Source: Myxococcales bacterium 68-20 (lineage in GTDB: Bacteria > Myxococcota_A > Polyangia > Polyangiales > Polyangiaceae). Taken from it: 64,000 bases of DNA. The stretch covers positions 1-64,000 of the forward strand of contig MKVQ01000026.1 in assembly GCA_001899635.1 (NCBI GenBank). The letters run 5' to 3'. Shown here piece by piece: positions 37,202 to 45,700 of the stretch (position 1 is its first letter; each line of letters starts with the position of its first letter). The notes below the pieces were generated by a model, which had not been told where the DNA came from, did not search any database, and worked only from the letters and a program-made list of their open reading frames with translations. A program made the position numbers and the translations under genes.

Positions 37202-37519
37202 CTACTCATTGGGTAGCTGTTGCGCGAGACCGACGAGCGTGCGCAGGAGCTCCCCGGCGTCCTCCGCGCCAAGCTCGTCCGCGAGAGCCATGTAGACGGC
37301 TTCCGCGAGGACCCGACAGCCGTGGTCGAGCGCTACGGTCTTCCCGAGCTCCGTCGGGCGAAGGGCGCGCCACCGCCGGTGGTGCTCTGCGAGGTCGTTA
37401 AGCTCGGTTAGCGACCTCGCGGAGGAGGCCGAGCGGCGGCCCGAATCCCGGCCGCGGCGCTCGATCTCGACAGCGCCGGTGGTGCTCTGCGAGGTCGTTA
37501 AGTCCGGTTGAGTACCTCC
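37202..37519 (-). pseudogene. Remnant of a small helical protein gene without a start codon
   Basis: A minus-strand frame ends at TAG 37202-37204 and reads sensibly for about 65 residues: ELNDLAEHHRRWRALRPTE, then LGKTVALDHGCRVLAEAVYM, ALADELGAEDAGELLR and TLVGLAQQLPNE. The codon use and helical pattern look real. No ATG, GTG or TTG suited to start the frame was found upstream. The LNDLAEHHRR segment is repeated twice more upstream in another frame. The helices could be the C-terminal dimerisation part of a MarR-like regulator, but this is weak. I read it as a gene remnant with duplicated pieces. Confidence 0.45.
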
Positions 37520-37675
37520 AGGGGGAGCCGCCGTGCTGGCAAACGAGGTGCCCCCCGCTGCGAGCGAGTAGCGGTACTGGAGGCCGAGCGGCGGGTCGGA
37601 GTCCCGGCGGTGGCGATTGGTGTCGGCGTCTTCGGTGGAGCTTCGCGAGGTCGTTAAGTCCGGTTAACGACCTCG
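37390..37675. repeat. Three copies of an inverted-repeat element
   Basis: The element CGAGGTCGTTAA-N6-TTAACGACCTCG occurs at 37390-37419 (one mismatch in the arms), 37490-37519 (degraded right arm) and 37646-37675 (perfect 12-base arms). Copies are 100 and 156 bases apart. A second motif, GAGGCCGAGCGGCGG, recurs at 37425 and 37580. On the minus strand each inverted repeat falls over codons for LNDLAE(H/K), so the copies may be duplicated gene pieces as well as hairpins. Confidence 0.75.
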
Positions 37676-37829
37676 ACGGGGGAGGCTGTTGTCGTTCGAT
37701 GCCGGCTGACATCCCCCGAACCTCCGGTGCGTGTGAGGTTCGGAGCCCCCATCGAGTGGGTGAGGTCGTCCGCGGATCGAGTGGGCCGACGTGATGGGGG
37801 CGACGCGGGCGGATGCAGTGAGCGGCGAG

Positions 37830-39500
37830 TCAGCCGAGGAGCGACGCGGTGATGCGAGGGCGGCGGGGAACTGCCACGCCGATGCGCTCGAGGTGACCCG
37901 CGGCTGCGAAGATCGTGGCTTCGTCCCACGCGTCGCCGACGAGCTGGAGCCCGACGGGGAGGCCGAGCGCGTCGCAGCCGACGGGGGCGGAGAGGGCCGG
38001 GAGGCCCGAGAGGTTGCCGAGGAACATGAAGCGGCAGAGGGCGTCGATCACCTTCGTGTCGAGGAAGCCCGTGCGCATGTCGGTGTCGGAGACCTTGGTG
38101 GCTGCGGCGCCGGCGGAGGGGAGGGCGAGGAGATCGATCGTCCCGAACGCGCGCGCGAGCTCGCGGCGGAGGCCGCTGCGGAGGCGGCAGACGTCGAGGT
38201 ACTCGAGGGCATTGAAGGCATCGAGGGCGGCGAAGGTGACCTGGAGGTCGTCGCCCATCTCATCGGCGTTGTCGCGCCACTCGGTGCGGAGCTGTGCGCG
38301 CGCTTCTCCTGCGATGACGACGTAGCCGATGGCAGCGGCGTACTTCGCGAGCTCGAGGCGGATCGGGACGAGGACCGCGCCCTCCTGCTCGAGCGCGGCG
38401 AGTGCGGCGCGGCCCGCGCGCTGCACGGGCTCGGACGCGACCTCCCACTCGGAGTCGGGGACGCCGATCACCATCCCGCGGACGCCGCGCGAGAGGGCGG
38501 TGACGAAGGATCCTGTCTCGCGGCGGGGGGCGCCGAAGGTCTGCGGGTCATTCGGGTCGACTCCGCTCAGCACCTCGAGCGCGTGCGCGAGGTCGACGGT
38601 CGAGGAGGCGAGCGGTCCGAGATGCGCGACCGTGCCTCCGGAGGAGTCGCCGGAGCGGCTGATGCGGCCCCACGTCGGCTTGATCCCGAACACGCCGTTG
38701 ATCGATGCGGGGATCCGGATCGAGCCGCCGCCGTCGCAGCCGAGGCTGAACGGAACGAGACCGGTCGCCACGGCGACGCCGGATCCGGTGGAGGAGCCGC
38801 CGGCGATGTGCGCTACGGCGTGCGGGTTGCGGGGCATCGCGCGCTTCGAGTTGGCGCCGTTCGGTGTCATGCCGAACTCGGTCATCGGCGTCGTGCCGAG
38901 CGTGACCGCGCCGGCCGCGCGGACGCGGGCGACGCTGGTCGCGTCTACAGAGCAAGGAGACGGATCGATGAAGGCCGTGCCTGAGCGGCGCGCGAGGCCC
39001 TGCACGGCGGTCTGCTCCTTCACGGCCCACGGGACTCCGTCGAAGTACCCGGCGGGACGCCCCTCACGCCAGCGCTTCTCCGAGGCCTCGGCTTCGGCGA
39101 GCGCGGCTTCCTCGGCGAGCTCGCAGAGAGGGCCGACCGTCGGCTCGAGGTTCGCGAGCCGTTGTGCCTCTGCCAGCGCACGGCGGACGACCTCACGCGG
39201 CGAGACCTTGCCGGTACGGTACGCCGCCGTCAGCGTCGCGCTGGTGGGCGCCCAGCTCTGCCCCGTGGGGAGCGGAAGGCCTTCCGACGGAACCGCACGC
39301 GGCGGGCGGCCGGGGTGAGCGTTGTTGTCGAGGGGGACGTCCCCGCGAAGCCCGTCCGGGAGGACTGCGAGGCGGTCGATGCCCAGATCGGCTCGAAGGA
39401 CGCGCTGCAAAGCGACTCCCCCGACGCGCGTGCGCGCGAGGCGGGCGAGGTTGCGGAGAGGAGCACCGCTGAGGCGTGGCGATCGGGGAACATCGGCCAT
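37830..39500 (-). CDS. Amidase signature family hydrolase
   Basis: A 556-residue amidase. The Ser-cisSer-Lys triad is visible: Lys in GVPWAVKEQTA, the cis-serine in GGSSTGSGVAVA and the nucleophile in GCDGGGSIRIP. These enzymes hydrolyse amides such as glutamine-type or aryl amides. The N-terminal 100 residues before the amidase domain are an unassigned extension (MADVPRSPRLSG onward). There is no clear signal peptide. ATG at 39500 is the most likely start; it is divergent from apaG. The substrate is unknown; a GatA role is unlikely because gatB and gatC are not nearby. Confidence 0.85.
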   Translation of the reverse strand: MADVPRSPRLSGAPLRNLARLARTRVGGVALQRVLRADLGIDRLAVLPDGLRGDVPLDNNAHPGRPPRAVPSEGLPLPTGQSWAPTSATLTAAYRTGKVSPREVVRRALAEAQRLANLEPTVGPLCELAEEAALAEAEASEKRWREGRPAGYFDGVPWAVKEQTAVQGLARRSGTAFIDPSPCSVDATSVARVRAAGAVTLGTTPMTEFGMTPNGANSKRAMPRNPHAVAHIAGGSSTGSGVAVATGLVPFSLGCDGGGSIRIPASINGVFGIKPTWGRISRSGDSSGGTVAHLGPLASSTVDLAHALEVLSGVDPNDPQTFGAPRRETGSFVTALSRGVRGMVIGVPDSEWEVASEPVQRAGRAALAALEQEGAVLVPIRLELAKYAAAIGYVVIAGEARAQLRTEWRDNADEMGDDLQVTFAALDAFNALEYLDVCRLRSGLRRELARAFGTIDLLALPSAGAAATKVSDTDMRTGFLDTKVIDALCRFMFLGNLSGLPALSAPVGCDALGLPVGLQLVGDAWDEATIFAAAGHLERIGVAVPRRPRITASLLG

Positions 39501-39549
39501 GACGAGCACGCATATTGCCAGCGGGCCGCGCAAATGGCACTGGGTAGCA

Positions 39550-39933
39550 GTGTCCACGGCTACAACCGAAGGCATCAAGGTCATCGTTCGCGCGGTTTAC
39601 GTGCCGGAGCAGTCCTCGCCGCGCACGCATCGGTACGTCTTCGCGTACACCGTGAAGATCGCCAATGAAGGCGAGACCCCGGCGCAGCTCCGAAGTCGGC
39701 ACTGGATCATCACGGACGGCGAGGGCCGCGTCGAAGAGGTGAAGGGCCCCGGTGTCGTCGGACAGCAGCCGTACCTCAACCCCGGCGACCAGTTCGAGTA
39801 CACGAGCGGTTGCGTCCTCACGACCCCGCGCGGCGAGATGCGCGGGACGTATCAGATGCACCGGCCCGACGGACGCGAGTTCGACGCGACGATCGCGCCG
39901 TTCTCGCTGACTCTGCCGTACTCGCTCAATTGA
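39550..39933 (+). CDS. apaG: ApaG/CorD family protein
   Basis: A 127-residue ApaG domain, a fibronectin-III-like fold. It has VYVPEQSSP, RYVFAYTVKI, RSRHWIITDGEGRVEEV, GPGVVGQQP and YTSGCVLTTPRGEMRGTYQM, which match the family throughout. GTG at 39550 gives the usual N-terminus and length. An in-frame ATG at 39499 would add 17 residues and would overlap the amidase start on the other strand. ApaG is linked to magnesium/cobalt and dinucleotide polyphosphate phenotypes; the biochemical role is unclear. Confidence 0.92.
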   Translation: MSTATTEGIKVIVRAVYVPEQSSPRTHRYVFAYTVKIANEGETPAQLRSRHWIITDGEGRVEEVKGPGVVGQQPYLNPGDQFEYTSGCVLTTPRGEMRGTYQMHRPDGREFDATIAPFSLTLPYSLN

Positions 39934-39948
39934 GCGCGGTGCCATCGG

Positions 39949-39977
39949 CGCCGGCGCGCGACGTCAACGCGCCGGCG
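39949..39977 (+). terminator. Strong hairpin after apaG
   Basis: A perfect 10-base GC stem (CGCCGGCGCG and CGCGCCGGCG) with a 9-base loop begins 15 bases after the apaG stop. It is a good candidate terminator, though without a T-tract. A second GC palindrome of 14 bases lies at 40011-40024. Confidence 0.5.
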
Positions 39978-40234
39978 GCAACGATGGGTCGAGGTCGTCG
40001 TCCTCCGTGACCGGCGCGCGCCGGCGGCGAGCGATGCCGACGATGGGTGAGTCGATGTTACCGCTGATGCGCGCGCGTCGGCGTCGCCGGCGAGGTCGGG
40101 GACGCGCGTGGCGCTCCTGCCGTGCCACCATGCAGTCGAATGGTGGCGCGCAGAAGGGACGGAGCTGGCGGCGACGCCGGCACGACGCCCGCGAGCGCGC
40201 CGCTCCTCGTCACGTCAGGCGCTCCGAACGGCGA

Positions 40235-40772
40235 TCACCTCGGAGGCGGGACGTTCGGATGCGCGCCGGGACGCTCGCTCGCGAACGGAGGCGGGGGAGC
40301 GCCGACCGCCGAGCGCGCCGGCACGCCTCGCGTGAGCGCGAGCATCCACTCGTCGAAGAGCTCGGCGCGGAAGTCGAGATCCATCGCCACCTCCGCGTCG
40401 ACGGTCTCGTAGTCAAAGCTGTCCGCGCCGACGGCGAAGAGCATCGATGCGTCGTCGGAATGTCCATCGTCTCGAGGACCATGTCGATCTCCGGGAAGGC
40501 CCGCTGCGCGAGCTTCGCGAGGACCTCTTCGTAGATGTTGTCCATGAGCGCAAACCGGTTGCGAAGATCCGGTGAGCGCCCGCTCGAGGAGGCAGAGCAG
40601 CCCCGTGAACGGCGATACGATTTTGTAGAAGCTCGTGAGAATGAACGAGACGACTTCGCGTGGTGCCGTCATGTCCTGCGCGGACATCACGGGTGTGAGT
40701 GGAAGCGATGGCCTTCGCACGAAGCGGCATCTCGTCGAAGAACGCCTTGTTGTCGATTGTGCGCGCGCTCAC
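40235..40772 (-). pseudogene. Frameshifted gene of unknown function
   Basis: Protein-like segments occur in order but in different frames. First is MSARTIDNKAFFDEMPLRAK (GTG at 40772). Next is MSAQDMTAPREVVSF with SFYKIVSPFTGLLCLLERAL. Third is LRNRFALMDNIYEEV with LAKLAQRAFPEIDMVLETMD. Last is DDASMLFAVGADSFDYETVD with LDFRAELFDEWMLALTRG, ending at 40235. Three single-base changes would restore one frame of about 175 residues. Either the gene is decaying or the assembly has indel errors here. I do not recognise the family; the protein would be helical and acidic. Confidence 0.6.
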
Positions 40773-41282
40773 GAAGTCGTCAGGTCCAAGTGGGGTCTTG
40801 AAATGGTTTCACCGGCGCTCCCTTGGATGGTCTGCGTTCGCTCCCCACGCGTCGCTTCGGACGAGGCGAAACTGCGCCCGTTCGACGCCCTGCTGCGTTG
40901 AGTCGCACTGGTTCTGGGAGGTGCACGAAAAGTGTCGAATTGGTGGAAATTTGTATTGCTTGGCACGGTGCCGGACTACTGAACATTCTATCCCGACTGA
41001 CGTTCGCGGTGGTCATCTCGACCGGAGGTGCGCGCCGCTCCAGCGCTCGAAGTCGGGGCTCGCTCCCCAATGAGTCAGAGCGGGGCCTCCGTGATTCGCG
41101 CAATGGGAGGCCTCCATCAAGGCGGCGTATTCCACTTTTTGAGCGGAACTTCCGATACATGCGAGAGGGGGCGAGCGAGTCTGGAACGCGATGCTCTTTC
41201 GCGTGGCCGGTCGAAGGATTGTGTGCCTATATCTCAGGGGCACTCCGTGGCGCCAAACGGAGGTCTCGTCTGGGGGGGCGAA
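40773..41282 (+). other. Spacer upstream of GAF-HisKA gene
   Basis: About 510 bases with a lower-GC patch near 40920-41000 and no supported gene. The patch may include promoter elements for the GAF-HisKA gene or for the pseudogene on the other strand, but no consensus was clear. A short inverted repeat (GGCAC-G-GTGCC) lies near 40962. Confidence 0.35.
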
Positions 41283-42179
41283 ATGATGTGTGCGACTTCG
41301 ATCGAAGTGTCGAATGTGAGCTCGGCAGATCCCGTGCGCGCTCTCTCGGCGGTCGCGGAGCGTGGTTTCGGCAGCGCACGTGAGGCCGCGCAGGCAGTCC
41401 TTGGTCTGATCCACGAGCTCGTGGGCCTGCGCATCTGCGTGGTCAGCCGCGTCGATCTCGCGGCGAACACCCTCACGGTCATCGAGAGTCTCGACAAGGC
41501 GAATACAGGTATCGAGACGGGGATGGTGGTGCCGGCCAACGAGATGCCGTGCGACTACGTCGTGCGGTCGGCCGCGCCGCTGCAAGAGTACGATCTCGAC
41601 GCTCATCCCGCCTTTCGCTCCTCACCGTTCCGGGCGAGGATCGGCCTGCGTTCGTACATCAGTGTTCCGCTCGCGCGGAGCGACGGCACCGTCTGGGGAA
41701 CGCTCGCCGCGACCGATACGGAGCTGCGCGCGACGACCGAGGCGCATCTCCAGACGCTCACCGTGTTCGCTCGCCTCCTGGTCTTCGAGTTCGAGCGGGA
41801 GGAGCAGCGCGACGCGCTCGCGGCCCACGCGAAGATGCTGGCGGAGCGTCTTGCGATGGCGGAGGAGCTCGAAGAGGAGCGCCTCCGCGCCGTGCGCCTT
41901 CAGACGGTGCTCGAGGCGACGGCGACGGTGAGCCACGAGGTCAACAATCCGCTCACCGTGCTCCTCTTGCGCCTGGGCCGGCTCGTGAAGCGTCTTTCGC
42001 CGGAGGACGACGATACGGCCGACGATCTAGAGACCGCCCTCGAGGCCGCAGACGAGATCCAGAGGGTCACCGTGCAGCTCCGCAGCGTCGTCCAGCCCAT
42101 CAGCACGCACTACCTGGCGAGCAAGGCGCGCATGCTCGATCTGGCGGCGTCGATCAAGGACCGCCGCCGCCGGAGCTGA
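41283..42179 (+). CDS. GAF-HisKA protein lacking an ATPase domain
   Basis: A 298-residue protein. Residues about 25-175 form a GAF domain (VLGLIHELVGLRICVVSRVD, IETGMVVPANEMPCDYV, IGLRSYISVPLARSDG, WGTLAATD). A coiled coil follows, then a HisKA dimerisation helix with the H-box TVSHEVNNPLTVLL near residue 218. The sequence stops about 70 residues later without any HATPase motifs. ATG at 41283 follows a G-rich site. It could be a phosphotransfer or scaffold protein, or a truncated sensor kinase. No partner kinase is adjacent. Confidence 0.78.
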   Translation: MMCATSIEVSNVSSADPVRALSAVAERGFGSAREAAQAVLGLIHELVGLRICVVSRVDLAANTLTVIESLDKANTGIETGMVVPANEMPCDYVVRSAAPLQEYDLDAHPAFRSSPFRARIGLRSYISVPLARSDGTVWGTLAATDTELRATTEAHLQTLTVFARLLVFEFEREEQRDALAAHAKMLAERLAMAEELEEERLRAVRLQTVLEATATVSHEVNNPLTVLLLRLGRLVKRLSPEDDDTADDLETALEAADEIQRVTVQLRSVVQPISTHYLASKARMLDLAASIKDRRRRS

Positions 42180-42337
42180 CCGCACGATCCGATCTCGAGG
42201 AGTCACGCGGCGCCGGCGGCGATCGTGGCTCGCGGGACGCGCGAATGGAGCGCTGCGGGCTTCGGAGGGGCCGTCGCATGCGCTGGCGTCGAGACGACGG
42301 TTGGTTTCGCCGGGAAAGGGTGACTAGAGTTCTCGCC

Positions 42338-42664
42338 ATGGACGAGTCCCGATACCTCCACCTGGCCGACGACGCGCTCAAGAAGCTGGAGTCGATGCTC
42401 GAGGACGTCGATGCGGACGACGTCGACGTCGAACGTGCCGGGGATGTGATCACGCTCACGTTCCGTGACGGGAAGAAGTGCGTGGTGAACACGCAGCGGC
42501 CCACTCGGCAGCTCTGGCTCGCCGCAAACGCGCGGGCGTGGCACTTCGGCTATGACGAGGCGAGCGGTCGCTGGCTCGACGACAAGGGGCAGGGCGTCGA
42601 GCTCTTCGAGCGCGTCGCCGCGATCGTGAAGGAGCACGCCGGCATCGACGTGACGTCCCGGTAG
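42338..42664 (+). CDS. cyaY: Frataxin-like iron chaperone CyaY
   Basis: A 108-residue protein with the frataxin fold signature: an acidic N-terminal helix (LESMLEDVDADDVDV), then VITLTF, CVVNTQRPTRQLWLA, WHFGYDE and a C-terminal helix. Frataxin binds iron and modulates the IscS-IscU complex. It lies about 5.7 kb from the ISC operon in the same window, separated only by the large TPR gene, which supports the role. The ATG at 42338 matches the family start. Confidence 0.9.
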   Translation: MDESRYLHLADDALKKLESMLEDVDADDVDVERAGDVITLTFRDGKKCVVNTQRPTRQLWLAANARAWHFGYDEASGRWLDDKGQGVELFERVAAIVKEHAGIDVTSR

Positions 42665-42682
42665 TCCCTCGCGCTGCGGGAC
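42664..42682. terminator. Weak hairpin between cyaY and TPR gene
   Basis: GTCCC and GGGAC flank a 9-base loop directly at the cyaY stop, in the 118-base gap between the convergent cyaY and TPR genes. It is only a weak terminator candidate. Confidence 0.25.
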
Positions 42683-42782
42683 CGGCCTAAGTGCACCGGT
42701 TTGCTCCCGTCGTCTTCAGCCGAACTCCTTCGTATCGCGCTCGAAGCTCGGCGGAAATGACCGGTCCGCAAACCGTTCGTGC

Positions 42783-45700
42783 CTAGCTCTGCACCGCGAC
42801 GCCGATCGCGCCGCGGAGGTCCGAGTAGAGGTCGCTCGTCGCGAACTTGTAGAGCTCGCCGACCCTGTCGCGGGCCGACCGGTCGCCGAAGTGGCCCTCC
42901 GCGAGGATCGCGTCGCGCGCCGGCTCGACGTCGCCGGCCACGAGGAGACCGGCGCGCATGCTGGAGAGGTCGGCCGCCGCGAGCCAAGCCTTCACGTCGA
43001 GCGTGCTGCCCTCCGCGGTCGCCTGGAGGACGACGCTACGAAGCGCGGCTGCCTCGTTGGGTGCGAGGGCGGCGGCGAAGCTCTGGTCGAGGGCGGCTCC
43101 GGCGGCGTCCTTGGCGATCTCGTTGCGGCTGACGCGAACGGCGCTGTGGAGGAGCGACGTGAGGTCGGGCGCGGAAGGGAAGAACGCACGCGCTGCGAGC
43201 TCCGGCCGCTGCTCCGCTAGTCGCTTGCCGACGAGATAGACGAGCGAGCTCGCCTGGGACTCGACGGCGGGGCCGCAGACGAGGAGCGAGCCGAACGGAG
43301 CGAGCGCGGGCGTGAACGGCGCAGGGCCCTTTGGCTCCCCGAGCAGGAGCTCGGGGGCCGCGACGGCGAGGATCTCGGCCGCGTTGTCGAACGTCCCGCG
43401 GACGAGGTCGTAGATCCGCGAATGGTTCGGCGTGAAGGGCCGGTGGACGCGATGCTCGGCACGGAGCTGCTGCCATCGCATCTCTGCCACGACGGGCGTG
43501 AGCTGCGCGAAGATGTTCGTGAGCGATCGATCGAGGTCGGCGTGGAAGACATGGGAGCGCCACGCCTGCTCCACGATCTGCCCCGGCACTCCGTCGAGCG
43601 GCATCGGCGCATAGTCCTCGTGGAAGCGGCGTTGCTCTGCGGTGGGCTCGCGGAGGCGGGAGAGCACGTTGATCGCGCACCACGCCTTGTCGAAGAAGTG
43701 CTGGCGGAGGAACAGCTCGTAGAGCTCGGCATAGAGCTGCGGCTCGTGCGGATCGCGATCGATCTCGTCGCGGATCCGCGCCACGGCGTTGTCGAGGTTG
43801 TCCGTCACGACGAGGAGCTCGACGACGATCTTGCGGACCTCGGCGTCGTCGGGGCGAATGCGCGAGGCGGCGTCGAGCGCGTCGTAGGCGCGCGACGCGT
43901 CGCCGAGCCGGTCGCGGTAGATGAGGCCGAGCTGGTGGAAGAGGAGGAACTGGAGCTGCGGTTCGTCCTCGTCCTTCACCCGCGCGATCATCTTGCGGTA
44001 GGCGCGCTCGAGTCGCTCCCAGTCCTTCTCCTCCGTCAAGGTGCGGACGAGCTCCTCGAACACGTCGAGGCGCTTCTTGTCGACGTCGAGCACCTGATCG
44101 TAGAGGTCGGCAGCGCGGAGCCGATCGTCGAGCTTGTCCCGCACCACCTCTGCGATCGCGAGGAGGCTCGTCACCTTCTCCGCGGGCGCCGAGCCCTGTG
44201 CAGCTTCCTGGAGGACGCCCGTCAGGAGGTCCCACTCGCCGAGCTCGCCGTAGAGCCACGAAAGCGTCTGGAGCAGCCACGGGTCCTGCGGCTTGAGCGC
44301 GCGCGCCTCCTCGAAGACGCTCGCCGCCTTCTCGAGCTCGTCGGCGCGTCGCGCCCAGATCTCGCCGGCCTCGCAGAACAGATCGAACCGCGTGTCCGCG
44401 TTGGTCGCGTTGCGCGCCATGTCGACCTTGAGCTTGCATGCGCGCGGGTAGTCGCCCTGCGCGAGGTAGACCTCGGCGAGCGCCTTCGTGAGCTCCTGGT
44501 CTTCGGGCTCGAGGTGTCGCGCGCGCTCGAGGAGCCCCGCCGCGCCGTCGACGTCGCCCGCGTCGTGGAGGAGCGTGGCGAGGCGGCCGAGGTGGGCGGC
44601 AGGCAGCGCGTCCGGCTGCTCGGCGATCCGGGCGAGGTGCTCGCTGGCGCGTGCCATGAGCGGGCCCGTCTCGCGGCACTGGCTCGTCACTACGATGAGG
44701 TCTGCCTGGGCGTCCGTATCTTCGGGCCTCGCGTCGAGCGCGGCGACCGCGGACGTGAGCGCGCGCTCGGCGTCGCCGAGGGCGGCGGCGATGCGCGTTG
44801 CGAGGCGCAGGCGAATGAACAGCGCGTCGCCGTCGCGGTCGCGGATGGCCGCGTTGACGAGGAGCTCGCAGAGCGGCGCGGCCTCGGCCCATCGCTCCTC
44901 GGTCGTATAGGCATCGAGCATCGCGATCGCCGCGGCCTCGTTCGATGCATCGGCACGGACGGCCGCCTCGAACGACCTCCGCGCGTCGTCCTCGTCTCCC
45001 TGCGCCAGCTGGGCTCGCGCGAGCTCGACGAGGATGGCCGCGCGCTGGCGAGGGACCTCGGTGTGCTTGTTGCGCTGCTCGAGGCACTCGATGACGCGGC
45101 GGTCGTCTCCCGCCTCCGTGGCGAGCCTCTGGAGCGCCTCCCATCCGGCGGCGTTGGTCGGATCGACGACGACGGCGCGCTCGTATTGGAGCTTCGCGGC
45201 GATCGGATCGCGGTCGGGCGAGGCCAGGAAGTCGCCGAGCTTGACGAGCTCCTGTGACGAGGCGCGCTTCGTCGATGCGAGCTCGGCGAGCCGAGCCTTA
45301 TAGGTCGCGACGTTCGCCCAGTCGCCGAGCTTCTCGTAGAGGCGTGCGAGATCGCCGAGCGCGCGCCGGTGCTTCGGCTCGACGACGAGCAGGTTCCGGT
45401 AGACCTCCACGGCGCTGGCGGGGTCTCCGAGCTTCGACTCGTGGACTTCGGCCGCGAGCTCGAAGAGCGCGACTTTCGTTTTCTTGTCGAACGTGTGCTC
45501 CGCCCGAATGCCGAGGATGCGCGCGAGCCTCGGCCAGTCACGGAGCGCGTGGTAGCAGCGCTCGAGCCCCTTCAGGGCCGCAGGGTGGGACGGCTCGAGC
45601 ACGAGCACGCGCTCGAGCAGGTCCGCGGCGGCCTCGCGCTTGAGGAACTTGGTCTCCTGCAGCTCGGCGAGCTCGAGGAGGGCGTCGATTCGCTCGGCCT

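Noticed and set aside
37390-37675. Integron attC sites
   Set aside because: GTTAAGT fits the GTTRRRY core, but the partner reads GGTTAAC instead of RYYYAAC, and no integrase or cassette series is present.
40935-40975. Sigma-54 promoter near TGGTGG and TTGCTTGGCAC
   Set aside because: The GG and GC doublets are not ten bases apart in any alignment I tried.
43422-45257. Long plus-strand open frame opposite the giant TPR gene
   Set aside because: The TPR repeats on the minus strand explain the sequence. The plus-strand translation has no recognisable domain.
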